DNA from: Adiantum capillus-veneris | Lineage: Eukaryota; Streptophyta; Polypodiopsida; Polypodiales; Pteridaceae | DNA length: 64,000 nt | Assembly (NCBI GenBank): GCA_014529385.2 | Contig: CM043970.1 | Coordinates: forward strand, 62,111,496-62,175,495 | Direction: 5' to 3' | Shown: positions 1 to 10,062 of the stretch, in pieces | Position numbering within the stretch: the first letter of the stretch is position 1 | Layout of the letters: each line of letters begins with the position of its first letter | The notes under the pieces: model-generated | Told to the model about the DNA's origin: nothing | What the model saw: the letters and a program-made list of their open reading frames with translations, nothing else | The model's database searches: none | Position numbers and translations under genes: made by a program

Positions 1-1185
1 TAGAACGGGTATGTGACTTGCCTCTTGATGCCTGGGCTGTACTTCACTGAAATGAAACGGACAATGTCGAAAGAGCATGATCCACTGCTACGCCCATTGG
101 TCTGGCTTCCACTATGAAATCCTGAATACAAGGAATAAAGCTCGGCGGTGCCATAACATAGTCCACTGTACTGGCCCCGTGTCTGTGTGGAAAGCATGTG
201 AAACCCGCTGCTCTAGGAAATGGCTGTAAGCCATTAAGTATGGCTAACCCATGTGTGGTCGTCATCTCCGTGAGGTATCTTTCATACTCCATCTGCTCTC
301 TGTCATGTGAGCATTTGTCAAGCCCCAAGTCACCCACATCCAGCTCTCTAAGCATCTCATTTGAAGTGTCGTAGAAGACTGTCAGAGAGTTGCTCGTTCG
401 GGCTTTGAAGTCCCCTAGGAGGAGGATATCACCATCCCCAGAAAACTCCCATATATTATCATGTAGTATAGAGAAAGGGGACTGTCCTCTGGGTGGAGCA
501 TATACTAACGTACACGCGGGAGGGGGGGGGGGGGGGGGGGGGGGGGGGAAGTAACATATGGCAATGTATAGAAATCAGCCCGTGTCAGTTCTCAGTCTCA
601 TCCACATGTATCTAGCATGATCATCTCTCTGTACATTATGTAGTAGTGGCTGTAACTCCTCCCTAAATAGCACTGCTCCTCCTCCTGAACCTCTACTCCC
701 ATGCTTAGATCTTGCGACTGTTCTGTGGGCTGTCTCCCATTTGTATCCCACCACGTGGCAGAAGTTGTCCAGGGGCTTGATGAGTCTCTGAGAAGAAAAC
801 AATGTCCCTGTCTCTGAAACTGTCCTCGAAGGAATCAACGTCCAACCTCATAGATCCATTGCAATTCCAAGTAGCCATCTTTATTGTGGTCCCATAGGTC
901 TCACACCGTCATGTAGAGTGCCGCTCTACAATCACCACCCGACCATCTCTCTAAAAGGCCGTCTTTCCCTTCTCCCTTGCCACCGTAATCTCTGGCATTA
1001 CCTCTCCCATATGTGCAAGCTGTGAGAGAGTGAGATCATCACTGAGGAAAATACCTGTCTTCTTGAGAGTAGGCCTCTTTTTCAAGAATTTCTTCTTCTT
1101 TTCCAAGGAAGGGAAGCGTAGTATGAGAGCTCTCTCTTTTGAAGATTCTTCTGGGACATCACTCCTGTTGCCCACTCTCCATGCC

Positions 1186-1187
<2 letters not shown>
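1..1187 (-). mobile_element. LINE-I copy a: ORF1 C-terminal part plus endonuclease region, runs off left edge
   Basis: This is a minus-strand non-LTR retrotransposon fragment. Reading from high to low coordinates, 1187-951 encodes the end of ORF1 (RRM-like stretch with KERALILRF and FLKKRPTLKKTGIFL). From about 900 down to 1 it encodes an APE-type endonuclease: an N-terminal piece at 838-575 (WETAHRTVARSKHG, AVLFREELQPL) and a C-terminal piece at 355-44 (HGLAILNGL, STVDYVMA, VDHALS). The two endonuclease pieces are separated by a poly-G expansion and a frame break near 522-549. The copy is 5'-truncated at 1187, where a (GT)n(GA)n tract begins. Its reverse transcriptase lies beyond the left edge. 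The same modules in the same order are seen in copies d and e. Confidence 0.85.

Positions 1188-1257
<70 letters not shown>
1188..1257. repeat. Compound microsatellite (GT)n(GA)n between LINE-I copies a and b
   Basis: About 15 GT units are followed by about 20 GA units. On the minus strand the order is 3' end of LINE-I copy b, (TC)n, (AC)n, then the 5'-truncated start of copy a. Reading frames through the tract give only low-complexity dipeptide repeats and are not genes. Confidence 0.97.
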
Positions 1258-1261
<4 letters not shown>

Positions 1262-1411
1262 AATGAAATGTTATATTAACGTCTTCAAAAGGCCAGACTG
1301 ACCTATGAGACCAAACTAATACAAAAGTGGTGAATGTGTTACAATGTCTGGGTACCTTAGTACTAAGTGTGAAAATGTGAAAAACTAAATACAAAGTATT
1401 AAATAAACTTC

Positions 1412-2692
1412 TTAGGAGCATTCTGGGTGTCTGGCTAGAATGCTTCTAATCCTTTGTTGTAGTCTCCTCCGGTGAAGTGTGCTTCTGCATCTCGGTCGTG
1501 GTCGTCTCGATTTCCTAAGCTCAATCGCCTTGTCAATGAGGGTGCCTTTGGTATGAATGTGGGTACTCCTTTGTGCTGGCTGCTGGCCTCTTGCTTCTCC
1601 TTCCACTCCTGCTTCTCTTGATCCGAAGAAATCTGTGATCTGCCTCTGAGGCTGTAGTGCTCTTTGTCTTCTCATTAGATTATCCCTGTGCCGATGTAGT
1701 TCCAGTAGGTACAAGCGTAAGCATCTTTGATCTTGGTATTGCATGACTCTATCTAGAGGTCCAAAGCCTTCTTTTAATAGGCAATGGAAACGCCCACGTA
1801 TCTCATAGTATACGGTGCAATGGTATATGTAGTGTAATTCTGTCTCTGGCTCCATTCTGCATAACTTGCAAATTCTGCTCTCAGGTGGGATTCCCCTAAA
1901 TCTGCCAAATTCAATCTCCAGCTGGTGTGAGGATGTACGAATCTGACCAATACCACATCTCAAACCATGAGATAGGTGGGTATCCATGTAGCTCGGGCGA
2001 ATCACAAATCCATCTTCAGATAGCTGTAGGAAGTTTTCTTTGTAGTCGGCCATCTTCGTGCCCAATTCTTGTGTAGGGTCTACCCATGTCCTCTTAGTAT
2101 CCAACTGTATAAGATCCCGACGGATGATTTTATTAATCTCCGTTCGTGTAATTGCCAGTGATGGAGCCTCAAGAGAGTATTGGAAAGGGGGTAATCTTTC
2201 TATACTGAAACCGTGTCTCTGAAACCACGAGGACAGTTGCGCATACCAGCATGATGTATCCCCTTTCATTGCTAATTGTCGAGAGGATTCGAGGGTCAGT
2301 CTAGTATATCGGCAATTATTTGTATCCCACAAACCATGTATAAAGGACACTGATCTGGTAAGAGCTTCAATTTCTATCGGAGGGGCAGCTAGTTCCGCTC
2401 GGGTAATCGCGTGTGGTACGGAGGCCTTGGCTCTAATCATTCGGGAAATCATAGATACCAAAGGTCTCTCTATTGACTTCCAATTATCCTGATCCACAGA
2501 TGGTCCGCAAATCTGGACCCCATAAAGCATAGCTGAAGCCGCCACAGTATCAAAGAGCCAAAGTTTTGTTTGTGGTTCCTGAAACTGCACTTGTGAACAC
2601 ATCCTCTCCAACCCTCCCAAGGCCGCAGAGGCTCTAGACAATCTAGCATCCGCTGCTTTCTTAAGAATAAACTTCGGTCCTGCAAATACCAC
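1412..2692 (-). pseudogene. LINE-I copy b ORF2 C-terminal region with CCHC motif
   Basis: This continues copy b ORF2 after a frame break. It is open for 426 residues, starting with a thumb-like stretch (LSRASAALGGLERMCSQVQF) and followed by a conserved WYAQLSSWF region and SYMDTHLSHGLRCGIGQIR. It ends with a zinc-knuckle-like C-x2-C ... H-x4-C cluster (CKLCRMEPETELHYIYHC) and a basic tail rich in Arg. Such C-terminal cysteine/histidine clusters are usual in LINE ORF2 proteins and are thought to bind nucleic acid. The same block recurs in copies c, d, e and f. It ends in HPECS followed by a stop. Confidence 0.85.
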
Positions 2693-2721
2693 ACCAAGGT
2701 ATGTGTATGCATCTGTGTACT

Positions 2722-3711
2722 CTATTGTATTGTGGCCATATGCAAATGTAGGTGCCGATCTGCTAACCCACTGCGGTGTGGTGTAAACACCATAACTTTT
2801 GTTTTACCCAAGTTTACCGACAGTCCACTGTCCTCCGCAAATTTATGTAATGCATCTAGCTGTCTTTGCATTCCATCTGGTGATTCTGCTATCAATACAA
2901 TATTGTCTGCATACAACAACAAAGGGATCCATGACCCTGCAAGTTGAGCACCTGTGTCACCCTCTCTATCAATGTAATCTGATACCTCATGTATGTACAT
3001 ACCAAATAAAGTAGGGGACAGTGGGCATCCTTGCTTTATTCCAACGGTGGAATGAACAATGTCGGAATCCCCTTCTGGAGTACGTACATAACCAGTTACT
3101 GACCCGTATAAGGCCATGATCCCCCAAATAATCTCTTTGGGGACCCCTAACTCTTGCATCGTGCGCATCAATCTGGCCCTTGGTACTGTATTAAAAGCTT
3201 TCCGAAAATCCACAAAGCAACAATACATCCTTCTCCCGCTTGCTTTTCCTTCCTCAATAATGGCTCTGAGCGTAAGAATATGATCTAAAGTGGAATAACC
3301 CCTCCTGAATCCAGCTTGTCCTGTTGCCCTTATGCCCTCATTCTCTGCCCATCTACTCAATTTTTGTTCAAGAATGGATGCGTACAGTCGGGTCAATGTG
3401 TGACCTACCATCATGGTACGGTAGTTCCCGGGTATCATAGGATCCCCTGACTTGAAAATAGGTACAATAGTAGATAATTTCCAAGATTCAGGTAATCCTT
3501 CACACATGACCGGATTAAACAGACGAGCAAGGACTTCTGAAAGTAGATATCTGGCATGGATCAGATGTTGTGCTACTAAACCATCATGATCATATGCTCT
3601 TCTTGTCTTCATCTTATCAATGGATTTTTTCACCATTTCCGTAGTAAAGAAAGTACTAGTAGCAGGGCATGGCTCTAGCGGATCTGGTAATGGAGGCTGT
3701 CCAGATACCAT
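2722..3711 (-). pseudogene. LINE-I copy b reverse transcriptase domain
   Basis: This is the reverse transcriptase of a non-LTR retrotransposon, which would prime cDNA synthesis at nicked chromosomal DNA. Recognisable blocks in order are AYDHDGLVAQH, STIVPIFKSGDP, PGNYRTMMVGHTLTRLYAS, QAGFRRGYSTLDHI, CCFVDFRKAFNTVPRAR, KQGCPLSPTLFGMY and the catalytic box. The catalytic box reads YADN instead of YADD (Asn codon at 2902-2904), so the second metal-binding aspartate is lost and the protein is probably inactive. The frame breaks between 2722 and 2692 and continues in the next entry. The sequence resembles I/Jockey/Tad-like reverse transcriptases more than plant L1; this placement is an impression, not a tree. 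Confidence 0.88.
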
Positions 3712-4051
3712 ATATAATGATGTTACATATTGACCCCAAATCTCAGGACAAGTAATTGTCGGAGGCGGTGAGTGCTCGTGAAATAAACGCCAAGCCTCAG
3801 TGAGTCCTGACTCAAGAAGAGCTGATATAAATCCTTCTCCAGTTTGGCTAAAAATGCCCTTTTCTTGCGATGTACAATACGCCGAAGAGCAATCCGAGAC
3901 TGCTTATATGTGATGATCCCAAGTGTAAGCTCTTTCTGGACCTGGGTTCTTGTCTCTCTGCATTCCTCGTCATACCAACTGCTTTGAGGCATGTTCCCAG
4001 ATCCTCTCTTCTGATCAGGTTGAGTATGTGGGTATGCCTCTCTTCTGATCA

Positions 4052-4054
<3 letters not shown>

Positions 4055-4102
<48 letters not shown>
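4055..4102. repeat. (GA)n microsatellite between LINE-I copies b and c
   Basis: About 24 GA units. On the minus strand, copy c ends here with its 3' terminus and copy b begins with its truncated 5' end. Confidence 0.97.
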
Positions 4103-4105
<3 letters not shown>

Positions 4106-5702
4106 TGTGATGAAATGCTATATTAACGTCTCTAGAAGGCCAAAATGACCTATGAGACCACAAAGTTACAACATGGTGGAATCTAGAACAATGTCTGGGT
4201 ACAAAAAGATAAAAAGTGGGGTGTTGAAAAAGATATCCAAAATATCCAAAATCCCTACCTACTAGATGGTAAGTTTGGGGGAGGCTCATACAATATCTGA
4301 TACAAAGCGTGATACAAGGCTGAGACAAAAGTGATACAAGGGCAAATACAAGAGCGAGCATGATATACAATCCTTATCAGGATCACAAGAAGTTCATCAT
4401 CGGTCGTTGGAGGATCTCATCAATCTCCTCCATGGTCAGTAGTCTAACCGGGCGTCGTGCATATCGGGCAAGGGTGACCCAAATCCGTTGATGTAGTCTC
4501 CGCCGATGCTGTGTATCCCTCCTCAACCGTGGGCACGTGGATCTTCCAAGCTCAGTCACTTGGTTGATCAGTGTGCCTCTGGCGTGAGTAGAGTATGAGC
4601 TGTGTTGTGGTCGCTGCACCTCCGGCTGCACAATATCCGCTCTAGAGAAGAAGTCTGTGATCCGTCTCTGAGACTAGCTAGCCTCTCCTCTCAACAAGCT
4701 CTCTCTGTGTCTTCATAGCTCCAACAAGAACAATCCCAGACATCTCTAGTCCTCATACCCCATGACTCTGAACAAGCAACGGAAATGACCTCGTATCTCA
4801 TAGTAAACTGGGCAATGGCATACATAGTGCAACTCTGTCTCAGCCTCCGTTTGACATAGGAGACACGTCCTGGCCTCTGCTGACAATTTGATGTATTTGC
4901 CAGTCTCCACCCGAAGCTGGTGTGAAGATGTGCGTATCTGGCCAATAGCACACCGTATCCCGTGAGATAAGTGGGTGTCCATGTATATGGGCCTCACCAC
5001 AAAACCATCCTCAGTGCGCTAGAGAAGATACTCCCTATAGAAAGCCATCTTCGTGCCCAACTCCTGTGTCGGCTGAATCTAAGTCCTCCTGGTATCCAGC
5101 TGAGTCATGTCCTAGCGAATGAGCCTGGTGATCTCGGACTATGTAAGAGTCAGAGAGGGGGCATCCAATGAGTACTGGAAGGGGGGTAGTCTGTCCATGT
5201 TGAATCCATGTAGCTCAAACCATGCTGTCATCTCTCCATACCAGCATGTCGTGTCTCCCTGCAAAGCTAATTGTCGAGAGGACTCAAGTCCTAAGCGGGC
5301 ATATCTATCTCTAGGAAGGTCCCACAAATGGTGTATAAAGGAGATTGATCTCGTAAGCGCCTCAACCGCTAGGGGGGGGGGGGGAGGGGGGCAGCTAGCT
5401 CTGCTCGAATATGTCATGTGGTACTGAAGCCTTGGCTCTAATAAGCCGTGCAATCATAGAGACCAGAGGCTTCTCCATACCTCCCCATCCATCAGTGCGA
5501 CCTTTCCTCCCGTGGTGGTCCACGGAAAGCCCCCATATCTGAACTCCGTATAGCAATGCAGAAGCCACTAGAGTGTCAAAAAACCAGAGCTTAGTCCGAG
5601 GCTCCTGAAACTGGATCTGTGAACACATCCTCTCCAATCCACCCAATGCTACATAGGCTCTGGTCAATCTAGTCTCTGCTGCTCTCCTCAATGAAAATAT
5701 AG
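4103..5702 (-). mobile_element. LINE-I copy c: ORF2 C-terminal region and 3' UTR
   Basis: Minus-strand 5'-truncated LINE. 5691-5395 encodes the thumb-like region (RAAETRLTRAYVALGGLERMCSQIQF), 5453-4383 the rest of the C-terminal domain, including YMDTHLSHGIRCAIGQIR and CLLCQTEAETELHYVCHC. About 4382-4104 is the 3' UTR with the family 3' end. Several frame breaks are present, one caused by a G-run expansion at about 5372-5391, where other copies have a short C-run in GAGCTAGCTGCCCC. The copy is truncated at 5702 next to a short GA tract. Confidence 0.85.
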
Positions 5703-7823
5703 GCGAGAGAGAGAGTCGACACGAAGCTGCAAAGTTCTTCTTCTAGATGCACTGGCCTCTCGTTGGCGAGTCCAAAGTTGCACAGGGTTAGGTTTTTTAG
5801 TCCCTAATCCCATGGAAGTCTTGCCACATCACAAATTTGTGACAATGTGGGGCGCTCGACTCTGGGGCCAATGCATTTGTGTAGAGAACTATGCTCCATA
5901 ATATCTCGTCTTTAGTGCTCTTTTTCGTTCAACCGTTTCAGTTTTCAATTTCAGTTGTGTGTTTCCTGTTGATTCATCACCTCCGTAGTGTCTTGTTGGT
6001 TATGGTGGTATCAGAGCTCTTCTTCTACAGAGGATCCACTTTGACATTTTGCAGCACGCTATGGATTCTGACAGAGATTTTGAGAGGGAGTACGAGTTTG
6101 AAGAACGGGAATCTGAAAACTAGTAGCAGAGGAATTGATCATGAAGAAGTTAAGGATGAGGAGAGGATGATCATCCCCACGTACTTGTAGGGTGTTCCCA
6201 TTGTAGAACCTGACCCAAAGATAGGTCTTGCTCTTGCTGACCCATAGAGAGAGCTGGAGGTGCAGATTGACTGAGCCAATGACAGAAGTGTACAAGACGT
6301 GGCAAGAATATAGTGAACCCTAATTCCAAGACATTGAGAATCAAAGCATATCCAAAGTCGATGTCATCTATCAACAAGAAAGGGTCCAACTCTTCCATCA
6401 CTCAAGAGGATTTTATAGAGAGAGATCCAGCACCAGGTGTACCAACAGTTGGCCTTGGGGGATCTTCAAGTTTGGAAGCAATGTGAGTGGAATCTTTTCT
6501 GGGTTTCTTGGACAGAGAGCTGTAACACGGCAACTAAGGATGCTTGGTTTGATGCATTTGGTTCTCTGGGTGCTAAGAGGGGTGCTTTTGGGAAACACCA
6601 CAGGGATGCAGTTCACTTCAATCACGAGGACTTGGACGACACAGAGGAGAAAGAAGACGAGATTCACAAACCTTGGAAGAAGAGAGCCATGTCGTGCAGA
6701 CACATAGGGCTCTATGATGATTTGGAGGATGGTGATGACAAGAATGAGGATGAGGAAGATGATGGGTTTCCTCCGAACTTTTGGACGACATTTGGGCAGA
6801 AACTGAGCCATATGTTGCAGCTGACGATGCATGATGATGTGGAGCCTAAAAGGGCCAAGAAAGATTAAATGGAGGAGAGTGTCAAATTTGATACTTTCTT
6901 TAGATTCAGTGATACGAATAAAGCGTTCGTCTTTATTCAGCAGTTTGATTCAACCTTCCAAAGTGAGAGGCAGTTTCGCATTTGAAGGGGAATGCACAAA
7001 CTTGGTGGTCAACACTTTTGTTGCACAGACAGGCACCTTGCAATTGGGTGGGGTTGAAGGGACTCTTCTCATCATTGTGGTTGACACCAAAGTTTAAAGC
7101 CAAAGTTTTGATAGCTTGGAACCATGTCATGGTGACAGAGAGCGACACAATTCTAGTTCACACCAAAGTATGAAGCCAAAGTCTAGACATCTTGGAACCT
7201 TCTCAGGATGACAAATAGTGACACACTTCCAATTTACAACCACAGATTTTGGGACACTCATCTACCTGTAGGTTCTTTCGAAAAGGTCTTACTGAAGGGA
7301 CAGCTGGAGCGATATTGCTGTGACAAGTTACTAAGTTATTGCCTAGAGCAAAAATCCTACACCATCCTGCACCTTATGACCATGCTTTGGATGGCTATTC
7401 TTTGCTTACAGGAATTTTCAGACGGGTGCTCAGGCATCCAAGTCAGCAGAGGGAAGAAGTAGGGTAAAATAGTTAGTGCAGCAGAAGAAGTCCTTTGTTC
7501 CTCAAATGTCTACCGAGCAGAGGGCAGAGTTTTTCAAGAAGGGATAGTGTTATAGTTGAAGTGAGGTTGGGTCATCTTGCCAAAGTGTCCAAAGAAAGAG
7601 AACAAGCCTGAGACTTCGAAAGCAGCCAAAGAGAGAGCGACTAAGAAGGGAAAGACCAAAGCAAGACTTGTAGCAGATTTTGTGGGGACGCTCAAGGATC
7701 ACGAGGACGAGAGTACCAAGCTCTGCAGAGCATGGGGGCAAGGTATTGGATTAAGAGGCCTTGATCTTCTTGGACAACAGAGCCAAGGAATTATTTCTCT
7801 TTTGGGAGAGAAAAGCTGTTCTT
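5703..7823 (+). mobile_element. Decayed Ty3/gypsy relic (LTR end, PBS, gag, protease region)
   Basis: Up to about 6005 the sequence reads as the end of an LTR (it contains GGGGCGCTCGACTCTGGGGCCAATG, a decayed form of a motif shared by the other gypsy LTRs here). It is followed by an initiator-Met primer site. About 6880-7460 holds Gag remnants in several frames: VKFDTFF...FVFIQQFDSTF aligns with the Gag of Gypsy-2, and the nucleic-acid context KGNAQTWWSTLLL survives. At 7577-7760 a Lys-rich stretch ending in ELCRAWGQ-like sequence matches the start of the Gypsy-2 protease region. No intact gene remains. The acidic segment at 6600-6870 has no assignment. No right-hand LTR was found. Confidence 0.7.
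6006..6017 (+). promoter_or_regulatory. Primer-binding site for initiator Met-tRNA
   Basis: TGGTATCAGAGC, complementary to the 3' end of plant initiator tRNA-Met, lies directly after the presumed LTR end of the relic. The same site follows the LTRs at 12597 and 34127. Confidence 0.85.
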
Positions 7824-8102
7824 GAACAATATACGGCGGCCATGGCAGCTAATCAAGTCAGATGCATGAAGGTTCATAACTCAAAGAGAGAGTAATCTGA
7901 TTTTAAAGCTATCATTGAACAATATACAGCGGCCATGGCAGCTAATCAAGTCAGATGCATGAAGCTTCATAACTCAAAGAGAGAGAAATCTGATTTTAGA
8001 GCTATCATTGAACAATATGCAGCGGCCATGGCAGCTAATCAAGTCAGATGCATGAAGGTTCATAACTCAAAAGAGAGAAATCTGATTTTAAAGCTATCAT
8101 TA
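7824..8102 (+). repeat. Three-copy 93 bp tandem repeat
   Basis: Units start at 7824, 7917 and 8010, each beginning GAACAATATAC/GC and containing CCATGGCAGCTAATCAAG. The period of 93 bp is 31 codons, and one frame keeps a repeated peptide with MAANQVRCMK at the start of each unit. Copies differ by a few bases. The first unit has an in-frame TAA and the third a 1 bp difference that shifts the frame, so a present-day protein is unlikely. The repeat lies just after the gypsy relic. I do not recognise the source. Confidence 0.9.
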
Positions 8103-8537
8103 CACTCCTACAGTCAAGCAATCTCTGGAAGCGGTGATCCTCAAAAGAACCTCCTCCCTAGAGAAGTATTCAACTATCTACACTCATTATCATATCATCT
8201 ATTCGGAGAAGACGTCCCCTCAAAAAGTTTTTCTACCTTGTGAGTGTGGGGAGACCACGATGTAGTGCACCTAAGATCCTCTCCGGACCCAGCTTGAGAG
8301 ATTGGTGTGGGGGCGGGAGTTTTGGGGGGAGGGGGGGGGGGGGTAGTACTTAACTGTCAGGCCCCTGCTCATGTGGTGTCTAAAATTGGTCAACCAATGA
8401 TTGAATGTACGTGCACATGTTGGTAAAACTGGAACTTCAAAGCTCACGAGTGTTTGTTTGTGCTTTCCGTTTCTTTGTTACATGGAATGGTTTTGTTTGC
8501 TTGGTAATGGATTCTCATTGGCCTTCTTTTATTTCAG
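8103..8537. other. Intronic stretch before the first visible host exon
   Basis: No gene is seen. A short open stretch with no recognisable family continues from the tandem repeat to about 8240. A G-run occurs at about 8326-8343. The last bases before 8538 form a 3' splice site (TTTTATTTCAG). Confidence 0.5.
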
Positions 8538-8711
8538 AGAGGTACAGGGTTGTCCACTCCATTAACGACCTCTTCGCTAGGTCAGTTTTCATCAACTCAA
8601 GAGCAAGCAAATTATCTTCAGCATTTTAGAGCTGACAGTATTGTGAAAGATGCTGAGTATGTTCGAAGCTGTTTGGATCAAGACAAAGAACCATGGACTG
8701 TTCTTGGGCAG
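8538..8711 (+). CDS. Host exon A: proline iminopeptidase-like
   Basis: 58 codons in phase 0, from acceptor TTTTATTTCAG to donor CAG|GTTTAT. The peptide begins RGTGLSTPLTTSSLGQ and ends PWTVLGQ, matching the family blocks 'DQRGTGLSTPL' and 'FRADSIVKDAE'. The next exon supplies the catalytic serine. The preceding exons (with the GGPG-type oxyanion motif) are not found upstream in the window, so the upstream intron exceeds 8.5 kb. Confidence 0.9.
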
Positions 8712-8800
8712 GTTTATCTTGGCTGCTTTATCTATTGCAAGTATATGTTCATAAATCCATCAATTCAAATTGTCCTCAACATGTGCTTCTCTTTCTGCAG

Positions 8801-9036
8801 AGCTATGGTGGATTTTGTGCAGTGACATACCTCAGCTTTGCTTCTGAGGGGTTGAGACAGGTATTACTAACGGGTGGTCTTCCGCCCGTGAAATCAGGAT
8901 GCACAGCAGAGCTTGTTTATCGGTCATGCTTCAAACAAGTAACCCAGCAAAACAAGAAGTTCTACAAGCAGTTTCCAGAGGCGGTGAAAGTGGTCCAGGA
9001 GATAGTGCTTTTTCTTCACAACACAGAAGATGGAGG

Positions 9037-9037
<1 letters not shown>
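8801..9037 (+). CDS. Host exon B: nucleophile elbow of proline iminopeptidase-like enzyme
   Basis: 79 codons in phase 0. Acceptor CTTTCTGCAG; the exon begins with SYGGFCAVTYLSF, so the nucleophile serine of G-Q-S-Y-G-G is the first codon of this exon, split from its preceding Gly-Gln by an 89 bp intron (8712-8800). LLTGGLPPV and FYKQFPE also match the family. The exon ends at GAA GAT GGA GGG; the donor GT at 9038-9039 is immediately the start of a (TC)n tract. The reading frame continues correctly only at 46139. Confidence 0.92.

Positions 9038-9038
<1 letters not shown>

Positions 9039-9078
<40 letters not shown>
9039..9078. repeat. (TC)n microsatellite at the splice donor of host exon B
   Basis: About 20 TC units starting at the T of the intron's GT. 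The bases that follow (TATTAAATAAACGTCTTGAGG) faintly resemble an inverted LINE 3' end, but not convincingly. Confidence 0.97.
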
Positions 9079-9081
<3 letters not shown>

Positions 9082-9494
9082 CCTAGAGAATCTTCTATTA
9101 AATAAACGTCTTGAGGTCACAATCCCCAAGCTAAAATATACAGAAAATATGCTGATTGCCATGTAGGTGTGATCCCAAAATTCACAAAACCTTCAATGAA
9201 ATACCAAGACTATTTTGTGGTTCTCAATCTCTCAGATCTCTTTAACATATGTGTTTTTATCAACTCGTAATGGGTGGAACATTCTCCTCATAGTGTATTG
9301 GAATCTCATCTACATGAAAGAACAATGTGAACAATAGCCTCAAGAGCCTTATTAGGCTTGGCAAAAACAGATGGCATAGCTGCTGAACATGTAGAAGTGG
9401 ACCCTGAACAATAGCGTCCTTGCGCTTGTAAACGTGTGTAAGTTGAAGAGCCTCTGCTACCTTCATTGTCTCTTCTCCTTTTCTTTGTTTCTGT

Positions 9495-9497
<3 letters not shown>
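9079..9497. other. Intronic stretch, no recognisable gene
   Basis: Nothing is assigned. On the minus strand 9260-9450 has a short open stretch with a peptide-like texture, but it has no family I recognise and no start or splice context. Confidence 0.4.

Positions 9498-9526
<29 letters not shown>
9498..9526. repeat. (TC)n microsatellite at the 5' edge of LINE-I copy d
   Basis: About 14 TC units followed by TAGCAG. In sense orientation with the host gene this is an excellent polypyrimidine tract plus AG, and could act as a cryptic splice acceptor. Confidence 0.95.
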
Positions 9527-9527
<1 letters not shown>

Positions 9528-10062
9528 GCAGGCCACCCTAGCGTCAACCTGCAGCAACCCGTCACATGCACCAGTGCACTGCCCATCACCTGGACCAGCA
9601 CAATCTGCTGCCCGTGCCAGTCATACTCACCTGCACCATTCTTGCTGCTGCCCATTGCTCCCGTCACCTGCACATTTCACCCCCATCACACCCAACCATA
9701 GTCTTTACACACAGCAGCAGCACAAAACACCTTCATTGCACAATATTCATACAGTCTGTCATCACACACACACCTGCATTGAATCATTACTACATAGTTC
9801 TGCACATTGCACTTTATTAACAGAAACAGAAAAAAAAAAAAAAAACCAGCAGGAACGTACAGATTGTCAGCCAAAACCAAACAGTACGATCAGGTTACAG
9901 ATCTTCAGACCTATCAGATTTTCAGCAGGCATAGAATTTCCAGAATTGCCTCTCTCTCAGCAGCCAGATTTTCAGCTAACAACAAATATATTCACATGGT
10001 GCAGGTATCGTGAATAAACCAAAATGGGGCTGAGCCTCTGGATATTTGGCAGAGCATACTGA

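Larger units (their letters stand above)
1258..4054 (-). mobile_element. LINE-I copy b: reverse transcriptase to 3' end
   Basis: This 5'-truncated minus-strand LINE holds the linker after the endonuclease (MPQSSWYDEECRETR near 3990), the reverse transcriptase, the C-terminal CCHC region and a 3' UTR. The 3' UTR (1258-1411) carries the family 3' end, which in sense orientation reads GGTCTCATAGGTC, then GGCC-TTTTGAAGACGTTAATATAACATTTCATTTCAT in pieces, followed by (TC)n. A 32 bp direct repeat (CTCTTCTGATCAGGTTGAG) sits at the truncated 5' end near 4010-4054. Apart from one frame break the ORF2 remainder is open, so this is among the better preserved LINE-I copies here. Confidence 0.9.

Noticed and set aside
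7824-8102. CRISPR-like array
   Set aside because: Units are contiguous 93 bp tandem copies without unique spacers, in a plant nuclear context.
9079-9130. Inverted LINE-I 3' end after the (TC)n of exon B
   Set aside because: Only TATTAAATAAACGTCTTGAGG-type similarity; the repeat orientation is also wrong for a minus-strand copy, which should border (GA)n.
9260-9450. Minus-strand coding exon
   Set aside because: Peptide texture is suggestive, but no family is recognised, there are breaks in the alternative frames and no splice or start context supports it.
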